DNA from: Gibbula magus
Taxonomy: Eukaryota; Mollusca; Gastropoda; Trochida; Trochidae
Direction: 5' to 3'
Length of the DNA: 64,000 bases
NCBI GenBank assembly: GCA_936450465.1
Contig: OW388302.1
Span: 58,902,459-58,966,458 of the forward strand
The position numbers and the translations under genes were made by a program. The notes below the pieces were generated by a model. The model was not told the DNA's origin. It was given only the letters and a program-made list of their open reading frames with translations, and did no database searches. This document shows, piece by piece, positions 32,611 through 43,857 of the stretch. Position 1 is the stretch's first letter; each line of letters opens with the position of its first letter.

Positions 32611-33654
32611 TGATTTAAAAGAAATATGGATACAACACCATGCAGCTGGGCTACAGTTCTTTGAATACTTCATAGACTATAAAGCAGATTACATCAAACA
32701 CTGCATGTCTGCAGATTTGAGAAGTCTGTGTGGACTTGGATTTCCTCCTCAACCATACACGCAGAATGCCAATGAATGCATTAATTCAATCATAAAAAAG
32801 TCTGTTCTAAAACAAAAAGGCTGTAAACTCAATGCACATGAGTTTGCAAAGGAGATTGAGGCGATGGTGAAACGACAAGAGGCAGAGGTAGAACTTTCAC
32901 TGATCAATAAAGGAGAGTATCGTTTAAAACCAGAGTACCAACACTTATGCATTGATGAAGATGAGTTTTTCAGAAAATCAACTACCCAACGAGCATCTGT
33001 TCTAAAAAGGTGAGAACATTAATCTTACAGACATTAATCACAAACGTTGTGTGCTTTCATCTTCTACTGTGGCATTTTAGTTTGAATTCAGATACTTTTT
33101 TTATTCTCCAAATGTTATCATATGTACAGTGCCTGCAGATTGTGATAATATCATAAACTGAAATGTCATATTACTTGAAATGAAGAAGTTGAAATCCATA
33201 ATTTTCCCCTCAATCAAGAATCACATTGATAATTAAGATTGTTTTTAAACTTCCAAAACATGTACATGTTAGTGAAATTATAAATAGTTTTAGAGGGTAA
33301 ATTCTTTCACACGAAAATGTAGCAAAATGAGTGTTGCATTCTTCATAATTGATCTAAATTTACAGAAAATGAAGCAATACAAGTATACTTTTGGATAATT
33401 ATTCGATGCATTGCGGGGAATATACATGTACATTTAATTAAATACTGGAATTCAAAAGTAAAATAAAACCATGGGTTGTCAATTAGTAGGAGCTTTCTGG
33501 TTGGCTGTTTCCCTCCCGGGCAGATCTTATCTGCCTGTGCTATCCCAGGTTCTGGGAGCTGCAGAGGTCAGAGGTTAAAGCATGGAATCTACTACAATAG
33601 TAAACACGTGTGGCTCATTGTAAAATTTGTAACTTACATTGAAGACATCATCCT

Positions 33655-33700
33655 TTTAAATATCTATATCTATATCTATATTTATATCTATAATGTAATT
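33655..33700. repeat. tatc microsatellite
   Basis: Repeats of tatctatatctata, in intron 2 of the MULE-like gene. Confidence 0.7.
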
Positions 33701-35197
33701 GTACATAAGGTAAAGCAAGACTCAACACCTACTCACAACACTACAGTATTGAATAAACTGTTAGTATTTCTGTCCCTCATATAGAATAAAATAATAATTA
33801 TCGAGTATTAATATAGCCCAGTTGTATAACTTCGTCCATGCTTCTCTGCTACATTCAGACTAGACACATTTTCATAGAGGATTCAGATATGACAAAACAT
33901 CGCTCATTCATATCCCCCGCTTCTGATCTAAGGTGTGTCACAGGTGGTTCTTCTGCGACAGTCAGGCCATGGTTTTGTAGATAATATCCCGAACCTCGGC
34001 ATTATTGACAGGCATACCGGTTTCTCTCTGCCAGTGTGATTTCACTTGTTTGATCTTAGCAAATATGTCTTCTTTCAGACCAATATTCCCAGGTACATGT
34101 ACTTCAATAGTGAAGCAGGCTGATCTCTTACTTTGATCTGCCATCATAACAGTTGTCTGAGTTACTTTTAATCAAGGAGGAGTACAATTACGATACAATT
34201 ATAGTAGACCTACCAGGAATTCTAGGCTCAACTTTTTTTACTCTGGTAATATTAAAACTTTGTATTTAAATGTTACTCTCTGTATCAGATTGCAAGATGA
34301 GCCATTGAAGCCTAGAAGAACAGTGCCGAGCCCTGAACAGCCCCAGGCAATGATGGCAACAGATACAATCGGCGGTGATGATGACCATAATAGCCTACAA
34401 AATATGTCGGTCAGCGCAGAAGAAAGCTCCATAATTAATGTACCTTTTAGTCTTCTCAATGAATTGTTTCTTAGTGCTGATGTGCTTCTTGACAAAAAGG
34501 ACAATATCATCAAAGTACCAGGGTGTTCAGAAAACATATACTTTGTGGCCAATGAAAATACCCCGAGTAGTCCCCTGAAGGTAAGGTATGCCCGTTCTTC
34601 TGGTCAATGCACTTGTGATAAGAAATGTGCAAGATACAACAGCTTGAAGATATGCCAACACACTCTGGCACTTGCTGAACATATGAAATCACTGAACAAA
34701 TATTTAACCCTGTTCAAAAGAATTTCTGCATCTCCAAATCTGACGAAGGCCTCAACCTTCCTGCAAACAGAGGGAAAAAACCAAATCAAGCTACATCTAG
34801 ACGGAAGGGTAGAGCAAATGCAACAAGATCAGAGTTATTGGGGTATGCCGAGTCAAGATCTCTCCTACACGATGAACAGCTATTTCATTTAACATTTATG
34901 GCTGGCATAATTAGAAAGTGCTGTGGCTGTGGCAATGCTTTTGCTGAAAAATATAGATATCCTCCAAATGATCTCATTTTGAAGACATATGACTACAGGT
35001 CATGGAGGGATCCAAGCACTAAGGAGATGAAGACAAGTAGAGAAAGAGAAAATATGTATTTTCATCTCAAAGCAGACTGTGCAAGAAAAATGTATCCAAC
35101 ATTTGAAATGACAAATGTGTTGATACACAATGAAATCAAACCACAATTGCTTCCATCTCATCTGCAATTGCTAGCTACTCTCCATGTTACAGTGTGA

Positions 35198-38100
35198 ATA
35201 TCTAATCGTCATATGTGTTATGTTGATTTTGGTTGTTTATCAATTTCATAACTAACCTTCCATGATGGAGATGCTCAATTACTACCGAGAATTGCCTGTG
35301 CTGATTTTGCTCATTTTAACCTGTTGAAATGGATATGAATGAACATTCTTTTATAAAATAGTATTCCATTTCTACCTGTACTGGCTTAATGAAGGTGAAC
35401 GAGTGGTCGTAGGACTGTCGTTAGACAGTCAATTTGTCAAACTAATACCTAAAGTCAAAGTTGATTAAGGTATCAAAACAACAATTTACCAAAGTTCTTA
35501 TTCATATGTTTTTAATCACCTTGGGGATTTTGTCCATTTTGTTGTTATAGGGATGGGGATTATGTCCACTTGGGATTTTGTCCTTGGGGATTTTGTCCGT
35601 TCACCGTACAAGTACATAATTGTGTTGAAAAAAGGGAATATATTATTCCAACATCTCATTTTTGTGACCTTCAGTTATTGCTGTCTTATCACATTTTTCA
35701 CATTGTATTACTAGCATAGGAAATGTAAATAAATCCAGAATATTGTTAATCAATGTAACTGTAATTAATCCATTTAGATACAATAACTGACAGTTATTTA
35801 ATTAACTTATGAATCAATACATAGAGACCATTACATTGCTTTTGCCGAATATCATTTCTATCACCTTGAGTGGAGTGAAAAAGTTCATATTTTGAAGAGT
35901 GTCGCATCAAGATATACACTCTAAATATATATAGGACTCCCTAAAAGGAATACCGCTCTGGCTCAGTGGAATTAGATTGCATGCCTTCAAAGTATAAGAA
36001 GATTCAATTCCCGCTACAAGCTCGCTTTTGTTGAATTGCAAAAACAAAATTTTACAGTGAAAATATGACATATTCTAACTGTTCTACAATGAAAATATGA
36101 CGTATATTTGCATAACTGTATTTTTCATTCCTAAGTATATAATAAACATACATGTATGTATATGTTCTCTCCGTGAATACATTTTCCCTTTTTTGTACCG
36201 GACATGATGTTAATGCAATTGTTGTTTGCAGTTTTTTTTTATCTTACATTATTTTCTTTTAGTTATCATTTCCTATGCAGTACATTCAGTCACACTGTGT
36301 AATTCATTAACAACATCAACTCTGACGTGTTGTTTTACTAAATTGTTAACCGTTGATTTTAAAGATGAAGTTTCATTTTAATGAAATGAATTCATGTTTT
36401 AAGTGGCTCATTTAAAGACATGAATAATTTCGTTTGTGTTTTCATATTAGTTGCATTGCATCATATGCAGGCGATCAGTTGTTGACTGTTGGTTGAGATA
36501 CCTCCAAGACAAAGTCGATGTTGGATAAGTAAAATATCGGATAAGTTATGACCATTTCATGGTCCCGTGAAATTTTACTTAACGAATTGTGACTGTGCAT
36601 TAATTATTGTACATTATTGTACATGAAACTGATAACTCTTGGGGCTTATTTTATCTCCAATATACAATATGCCAATCGTACTAGCACTATAGTATGCAAA
36701 GGACCTCAGGTTTATTTTATCGATATTCACGATAGATGCTATTAATATTTTTTGCTTTTTGTTGTTTTGGTTTGGTAAATACAAAATACATAACTTTTTG
36801 TTACGGTACTTTATGTTGTAATTACTTTTTCAATGTACAAAAATGTACATTGTAAAAATATGTTGCTAAATCTTTAAACTATCAATGAATATTAACTTAC
36901 CGGTAAGAACCTCTAATCAAACGTCCAGTACTTATTAAGTATATTATTGTGTATTTTCCTTAATGTATTTATATGACATGAAAATATTGCCATTAATATC
37001 TGTTGATAATTAGCACATGTTCACAATGATCAAGCTTTCATATGCAATACCTTGGGTGCAAATTAACAGTCAGTTCAGTTTTGGGTTACATATTTCTGCT
37101 GCGCTGCGTTAGTGTATGGAGACCTTTAGTCGTAAAACGGGGATATGCAACTTGATAGTTCTGTTTTATTCATAATAATCATGGTTTATGTTCATGACCT
37201 TAAAAAATAAACACATATTATATGAGTAAAGCTTGCTGATAGCACTCTTAGTTTTCAAAGGAGCATGTCATCCTAGACTTACGCTTAGTCTCTGAAAAAT
37301 ATTAAGCATTGGATTTAGCATAGAATATTAAAAATAAATTAATTAAAAACGAACCTAAGTGAGATGGGATTTTCTGAACCCGGGAGAAATCTAGACTTGC
37401 TTTACCAGATGCTATCACACTACACTTGCAGTGGTAAAATAATATGAATCGGGGACTGTGAGACTGAGGGTCAAATTTCAAGATTTTCACTTGCGATTGT
37501 CATAGGAGTATAAACTAATCCCAGCTGCCATGCAAAACAGCAACATAGCCCAGATATAAACAGTATTCCATGGGAAAAACCAGTATATTGGTCTGTCAAC
37601 TCCTTATCATCTAGACCTATGACTCTTAAACCCGCACTCCTTCATCCGGGATGAACAGATTTCTTAGCCCATGTGACAAGGCACAGACCTCACTGAGTTG
37701 ACACACTGAAGACAAGCACAAGATAAGGAGATATCCTATTTATTACACTGGGTCTGTTTGTTGACATTTCTTTTCCTGTAGGCACACAATATTCTCTGAT
37801 AGAATACTTAGAAAACCATTTTTAAAAATTTTAATTTTACCTTTTAATAAAGGTGGTAGTCCGAGGATTGTCATAAGATTGCTTTCTCTCAATTTCATCA
37901 TTTATATCCCACATACGGTTCATTTTTTTCTGTTCGGGTACAAATTTTTTAAACACAATATAGCATGATTTGTCTGTGGTGTAAAACTAGTATATTATTA
38001 ATTTGCAGTATAACATATTTCGTATCTATATATTCAATATGTTCAATAGTGTAATTGGTACAAATATGTATTTCATAATAATGTCATTCATATATTAAAA

Positions 38101-38580
38101 ATAATACTCAATTGAGAATATGTTTTTTCTTTGACAATGTAATTGTTTCCATGTTATCACTTGTGGAAGGCAATATGTGCTGTTGATGCTTTGTTCTCAG
38201 TTGCCTCAGCTTATATAGCCAGTCGTAGAGTGATACCGTAAATATATGTGACAGTTCAACACGCCTTATCAGGAGATACAGACTTTTAGCCAAGTATGTT
38301 TATGTTAACAAAACTAGCCTCTGACAGAGCTTTGAGGAAAGGAATTAAAACATTACCCACTGAAGACTGTGCTGAAGTCACATTAAATTTTCTTTATCGA
38401 ATAGTAAAAACAATATCATTTGTGCAATGAGACAGTTTTAAATCCACTTAAAAGAAAATGCAATAAATAAAATGCATTCCTAAAACTGATGTCTGTCAAG
38501 TAGACTTATGGAGTCCTTGTGCCATTCTGTTTATAAACATTCTACTGAGTAATGTTTGTTTGTTTTATGAAAATCTGCTC
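35198..38580. other. AT-rich stretch without recognisable genes
   Basis: Contains four gggattttgtcc-like repeats at 35520-35600, a tRNA-like sequence at about 35948-36012 (ggctcagtgg A-box-like, gattcaattcc B-box-like; probably an old SINE head, not a tRNA gene) and a short dispersed-repeat copy at 37267-37400. No ORF with family features. Confidence 0.5.
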
Positions 38581-38588
38581 TGCTCCAA

Positions 38589-38757
38589 GACTCCATGACT
38601 CCACTCCATGACTCCACTCCATAGATTACAATATGCCTGCTACGTGCTGAACAGTTTTCTGCTGCAGACAAACTTGCCGTGCCCCTGGCGGGATTTGAAT
38701 CCCGGACCACGAAGCCAAACGCGAGTACCACTGCGCTCTCCCTCCACCATTAACAGC
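38589..38757 (-). repeat. tggagt-repeat unit followed by SINE head
   Basis: 38589-38635 is the reverse complement of the tggagt repeat at 26941. At 38636-38757 the SINE head follows (B box at ggatttgaatccc), with a degraded A box. Confidence 0.55.
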
Positions 38758-38804
38758 TATAAACCAAACCTTAGTATTAAAAGGTTTGTTCTGAACCCAG
38801 AGAG

Positions 38805-38870
38805 AGTGAGTTATTGATTTAACGTCACATCGGCAATATTGCAGCCATGAGCGGCGAAACTAAATCAAAC
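38805..38870 (-). repeat. Diverged LINE 3'-end fragment
   Basis: gagtgagttattgatttaac, then gtcacatcggcaatattgca and gcggcgaaac: a variant of the LINE terminus with several differences from the main family, perhaps another subfamily. Confidence 0.5.
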
Positions 38871-38928
38871 CGCAACCTGCATCCACCCATTGCTGTGCAA
38901 TATATCGCTGTGAAGTGAGATTCACAAA

Positions 38929-39247
38929 TAGGTGAGGTGAGGTGAGTTGGGGTTTAACGCCGCTTTTAATAGTATTTCACTTATATCGCGACTGCTAGTA
39001 TTATTGCAGGGAGAAAGCCCGCAACGCAATGTGGCTATGCATTGCGGTGAAACCTGCGAGCATCGGCTGGAACTAGCGAACCATAGGTGGTACTACGCTG
39101 AAATTCAGTGTAGCATTGCACCCAAACCTTACTGGGTGAAGAACAGTTCTCTACTGCAGACAAAGTTGCCGTGCCCCTGGCGGGATTCGAACCCCGGACC
39201 TCTTGATCCGAAGCCGAACGCGCTAACCCCTGCGCTTTCCCGCCCCC
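38929..39247 (-). repeat. Full-length tRNA-derived SINE with TSD
   Basis: 319 bp between gattcacaaa at 38919-38928 and 39248-39257. Nearly identical in layout to the copy at 20783-21093. Confidence 0.8.
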
Positions 39248-39761
39248 GATTCACAAAAAGGTACCAACATAAAATATAAAGGTTCATTTGAATCCACATT
39301 ATAACGTTTACGTGTCATTTCATGTGGTTGGTAGGTTCCGAGTTTCCTGTCCAAGAATGAAAAGTTCGCGCAAACGCAGACTGCTTCGCGGAAACATCTT
39401 GGCCACTCGAGTCACAATTGAATTATCCCACGTTGTTCGCTTATTCCAGCCGATGGGGCTGGTTCACTTTTCGTAGGCGATATTTATATTAAATGGGTAT
39501 TTCAAACTTAACTGTTTATGTGTATTTTTGGACCATCCATTGAAGAAATAAAGGGCTCTCACAGTTTACCGTTTCATGGCTAATTTATATACCGGCAGTA
39601 CATTAAGTCTGAACTGAGTCACTGCGACTCCGTGATGAAAATGTCGTTTCACAACACAAATGAGAATCTAGAAATATCCAATTGTCAACTTCAGGGACGT
39701 GTATAACATAGAAATAGTTATACAAATAGCGTCAGAGAGGCACAAACTGTCTTGTAGACGT

Positions 39762-39800
39762 ACTGCCGGCGTTAAACAATAACTCACTCACTCACCCACT
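39762..39800 (+). repeat. Very short LINE 3' end
   Basis: ctgccggcgttaaac, then aataactcactcactcac: terminal ~38 bp only, plus orientation. No TSD resolved. Confidence 0.5.
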
Positions 39801-40614
39801 CTTTCAGACGCTATTTCTAACCGATGTCCGCCCCCGTTTGATCGACAAGTTCCCGTGGAGGCTGCTTGACCCTAGCCTGGCGTGCCTCGATTTGATATGT
39901 CGTAGAAAATGTTCATCGAGTAAACAAACGTTGATGCTGCACGTCAAATACGTCATCAGGGTTGGTTTCGGTACATTGGTGGGTGGCCTTGATGCTAGGG
40001 GAAAGTCTGCAATGCCATGTGGATATGCAAGTCATTATTCGGTGTGTAATTGTATTGATTCATAATATTAACTTTTGTGATATAAATTACAGGCTATGGG
40101 GGTATGAAAATTGTTAACGACAAATACAAGTAAAAGTAAACGGTCTCGTAAACGATGAAATGTGTTATTTGGAACATGTAGCTGCAGCTGTAATGTTCAG
40201 GGTATGGCGACAAGAAAATGGTTGTTAACCAATAAACATAAAGTAAAGGTTCAGATAATATTTAACGAAGATAATCTATCAGATCATGTGCTAAAGACTA
40301 AGTTAAATAGGTGTACAAAATAAGCATCAAATAGAAATTTGTTTTATGGTTCACGAACTTTGGCGTGAAAAGATTGTTATTCGGCACATGACATGATATA
40401 TGAATTATCACATGGTAAATCTATTATAGATACCGCACGTGCAATTTAGAAAAAATAACTTGGAGGGTACGAGAATAAGGGAATAGTTAATGAGAAGAGG
40501 GGGATGCAAATGTGATCAATTGAAATACATTTGCATATTTGAAGAAGTAACATTCAAATGAAATAAAAAGTTCCCCATAAGCTTTTGAATTTACTACCAA
40601 GTTACAAAGATGAA

Positions 40615-40675
40615 TCGCCGCTAATGGCTGCAATACTGCCGAAGCGGCGTTAAACAATAACTCACTCACTCACTC
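40615..40675 (+). mobile_element. 61-bp LINE 3'-end insertion with 11-bp TSD
   Basis: Bracketed by acaaagatgaa at 40604-40614 and 40676-40686. Starts at the stem-loop (tcgccgctaatggctg) and ends in a ctcact tail. Confidence 0.85.
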
Positions 40676-40866
40676 ACAAAGATGAAAGATATTCTTCGAA
40701 ACAAACCGATGAAATGGTTATGGAGGAAAATAAACTAATATAGATAATTAATTGTTAACTTTGAATTATCATATTCAGAGAAAAGAAATAACGATATTTT
40801 TTGTCACCTGATGTAATGCTCAGGGTATGAAGAATACCAGATTTTGTTCTTCGAATCCCGTCCTGT

Positions 40867-41015
40867 CCATCGTCGCAGTGGTTAGCATGTTCGGCTTCGG
40901 ATCAAGAGGTCCGTGGTTCAAATCCCGCCAGGGGCACGGCCAGCCGTTTCACCACAATGCATAGTCACATGGCGTTGCGGGCTTTCTCTCTGTAAAAACT
41001 AGTAGCAGCCGTGAA
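40867..41015 (+). repeat. SINE with internal deletion
   Basis: The head (gcagtggttagcatgttcgg, B box gtggttcaaatccc) passes directly into the 3' third (tttcaccacaatgcatagtc, gcgttgcgggctttctc). About 130 bp of the middle are missing and the tail is lost. Confidence 0.65.
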
Positions 41016-41257
41016 TGATGAGGGTTGTGACATGATGTCCCTTCGGCAGAATAATAGGGTTGCTTTCAGTGATTTTAGTCTTTTGACATTTACCGAGGCG
41101 TCCTCACATGCGTAACAAGTTAATCTAGTATGCAGCCAGCAACCTGGAGAGCATATATGAAATGAATATCTTTTCCCACGATAAAGTGGCAACTCTTGGA
41201 GCGACCTTTTCAACATGTCCACGTTGGAGGATTTTCTCCATGAAGGTCAACATGTGC

Positions 41258-41497
41258 TGGGGGCGGGATAGCGCAGTGGTTAGCGCGTTCGGCTTCGGAT
41301 CAAGGTGTCCGGGGTTTGAATCCCGCCAGGGGCACGGCAATTTTGTCTGCAGTAGAGAACTGTTCTACACGCAGTAAGGTTTGGGTGCAATTCTACACTG
41401 AATTTCAGTGCAATATCACCCATGGTTCGCTAGTTCCAGCCGATGTTCGCAGGTTTCACCGCAATGCCTAGCCACATGGCGTTACAGGCTTTCTCCT
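41258..41497 (+). repeat. SINE, 3'-truncated copy
   Basis: Intact head (gggggcgggatagcgcagtg) and body up to ggctttctcc. The stem and tail are absent, replaced near 41545-41570 by a stub of the tandem-repeat element end (ggcctgatgagttaaa). Confidence 0.7.
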
Positions 41498-41908
41498 AAA
41501 GCCGAAGCAATACCATTTAATGACGTCTGATCAGCACATCTGGCCTGATGAGTTAAAGTGCAACAAGAGCTAGCTGAACTGGCGTTAGACACACTTTTGT
41601 TGATATACTAATGGCGGACACTTGGAGAGTAAATATATTAATCAGCATGGGAAAATCGCAAGATAAAATATAAAACAGTAAAATACATTTTTAGATTTGT
41701 TTTTATTAAACTGATTTGTTTTAACACTTCTGCTTATGATGTTTGATATATTTGCAATTATGGTCCTTGTACTTTAAATAAGTGTACAAAATGCATTTCA
41801 AATTACTATCCGATACATCTTTGATGTAACAAAATCACCGGAGACAGCTGGGAATATTTGGATTTATATATTACATACAACTTTTGAGATATAAGAAAAC
41901 ATCCTTAC

Positions 41909-42119
41909 CAAATACTTCTAATGGAAAACCTGAGAGGAAACCCTCCTTTTCCTCCCAATTTAGCCACTGTAATCCATGGCAGCGCCATATCACTTGGAAG
42001 GGACTGACCGGGTTCATCTGTGCCTGGCTGTTTTAGCAAAACCAAGTCAACTTTCCTGTGCAAACAGGAGTGTTTTGACTTGATCTCCTCCAGCATCTTT
42101 AGTATTGTCACATCTTTTC
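41909..42119 (-). CDS. Candidate internal exon, unidentified protein
   Basis: On the minus strand a 211-nt open segment is framed by a plausible acceptor (cctattttcag, ending at 42120) and donor (ttg|gtaagg, GT at 41908-41907). It encodes about 70 aa (with EEIKSKHSCLHRKVDLVLL and LPWITVAKLGGKGGF). I recognise no family and see no partner exons, so it could be chance. Confidence 0.3.
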
Positions 42120-43292
42120 CTGAAAATAGGAACATAATCATGGACAAGACTGCTGTGTCTTAATTAGATTTGGATATGAAAACTAATGTTAAATGAAAAC
42201 AAAAAATCACTTATAGGTCCTATATCTGTTTTAAAATCAACATTTCCTTCTCGAAGTCGAAGTCGAACATCCAAACACAGATGAAAAAAAAAACTAGCAC
42301 CAATTTGCTCAAACATTAATCACTCTCAACCTGCCTATTAGTGATATCCCTTTCCCAAATAGTATTCTTCATGAAGTGGGAAATGAAACATGAGTATATC
42401 TTAATTCTGCCAACAGTTCGAGGAATGTATCGCATATGAATATATGCAATATGGCTTTAGGTATCACAGTACAGAAATGAGTACCTGTCCCTATCTAATA
42501 AGACACATTTAACCTACCAGTAAGTGTTGTAGGCAACCAAGATTTTGGTCACAGACACTCCTGTTCATAATTGATCGTACTTTAGTCACAGTTGGGGGTG
42601 GTGGTAAAGGCCTTATTTCAGAAGATGTGCTGGGACTTGCTGTACTAGAAGTAGAAGCTGTCATGCTTGTTCATGTGCACATGCGCACTTTGATGGTTGT
42701 TGTCATAACATTAGTGCATGTTGATTTATTACATGCAAAATATATTTCCCCGAAACATAAACGCATAAAAGGGTGCCTGATACGGCACTACCTCCTTCTG
42801 ATTTTAAAAGCATGTCTACTTCACTTGTTTACGGGGAAATATCCATTCGATCGTCATGTTCATTCATTTTCTGAAAAGAAAAGGCAATTATTAAATATAC
42901 TGACAACATTACAATGCTAAGTGTTTAAAAAAAGAGAAGCCATTTCATCACATTGTTATTTCATCACATTGTTATTTTAAAGAACATATTGAATGCACAA
43001 ACAAAAAAAGATCATCAAAAAAATGTCACACTTTCGAATCTACGTTTAACAAAGGAACACTAGCTTCAACTTTAGCGTACACAGTTGTGAGCTTTTTCTC
43101 TTCCATTCCTGGCGAAGAGTCTGAATCTTGCCTTGCGAACTGTTTTCAAATCACCAACTGCTAGACTGTCAACCAAATCGCCCACAAGGCAAGTATCGTT
43201 GTTTTAGTCTTGTCTTTGAGGACTGCTTCCTGAAAGTCGAGCACTACGGAAGGAACGGCTTATACTCATCCAGGGCAGCAGTGCTGAAACCT

Positions 43293-43770
43293 GAGTGAGT
43301 GAGCAAGTAAATGTTAAACGCCGGTTCGGCTGTATTGCAGCCCTTAGGGGCTATAAAAGAACGTGTTAAATGCGTGTGCCAAATACGACATCGTCGTAGG
43401 ACTCAAGCTTTCCGCCGGGTAAAAGAGGATAGAGATTTATAGCCCAAATGAGGTTGAATAGTGTGAAGTTTGTTATGCTGTTGTTGGTCCCATTGGGACT
43501 TCCAACGTTGTTTAATGCAAGATTTGATAGGTTTAGAACCTGTAAATGAAACCTTTGTATGATATATATGTTTGAGGTTTATGTTAAAAGTTACACCAAG
43601 ATACATGTAATCATCCACAATTTCAAACAATGTATTACCATAAAATAACTTTAGCTTAGATGTATTTGCTTGGCCGCTCCCGAATATAAGTACTTTTGTT
43701 TTATCAAGGTTTACCTGTAAGTGTCACATGGCACAATATGTATACAACGAATTAAGAGTACACTGAAGTT
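43293..43770 (-). mobile_element. Chimera of two LINE fragments
   Basis: 43293-43575 is the 3' end of the I/Nimb-like LINE (SKPIKSCIKQRWKSQ, LHTIQPHLGYKSLSSF, then a degenerate tail). From about 43575 to 43770 the same strand reads another LINE's RT thumb (LQVNLDKTKVLIFGSG, DDYMYLGVTFN), related to the second LINE at 13.3-16.9 kb. One continuous ORF (43630-43403) crosses the junction. Confidence 0.65.
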
Positions 43771-43782
43771 CAAGAGCTGAAT

Positions 43783-43845
43783 CGCCGCTAATGGCTGCAA
43801 TACTGCCGAAGCGGCGTTAAACAATAACTCACTCACTCACTTACT
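43783..43845 (+). mobile_element. 63-bp LINE 3'-end insertion with 12-bp TSD
   Basis: Bracketed by caagagctgaat at 43771-43782 and 43846-43857. Starts at cgccgctaatgg and ends in ctcact repeats. Confidence 0.85.
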
Positions 43846-43857
43846 CAAGAGCTGAAT

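Larger units (their letters stand above)
28799..35197 (+). pseudogene. MULE-type transposase-like gene with SWIM zinc finger, three exons, SINE-disrupted
   Basis: Exon 1 28799-28844 (MSKKIFLRTYADAVK), exon 2 30649-33009, exon 3 34289-35197. The joins (AAAG|GTAAAT, TTTCAG; AAAG|GTGAGA, TATCAG) keep frame. The Mutator-like DDE core is D at 31959 (GVDTTFN), D at 32163 (FGTDGD), then CDIHMFDNIQRKL, and E at 32774 (NANECINSIIKK). Exon 3 has a SWIM finger (CTC at 34608-34616, CQH at 34653-34661) and a second Cys motif (CCGCG...CARKMYP). Breaks: a 200-bp SINE at 32411-32610 puts a stop in exon 2, and a one-base shift in the A-run near 34775 separates the last ~140 codons. Otherwise the frames are open, so inactivation looks recent. 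Exon 1 is supported only by frame-compatible splice sites. MULE transposases cut and paste DNA; a domesticated host role is also possible. Confidence 0.7.

Noticed and set aside
36500..36600. Possible second pogo-type MITE (gataagt repeats near ggataagtaaaatatcgg)
   Set aside because: No convincing pair of inverted ends or TA duplication could be read.
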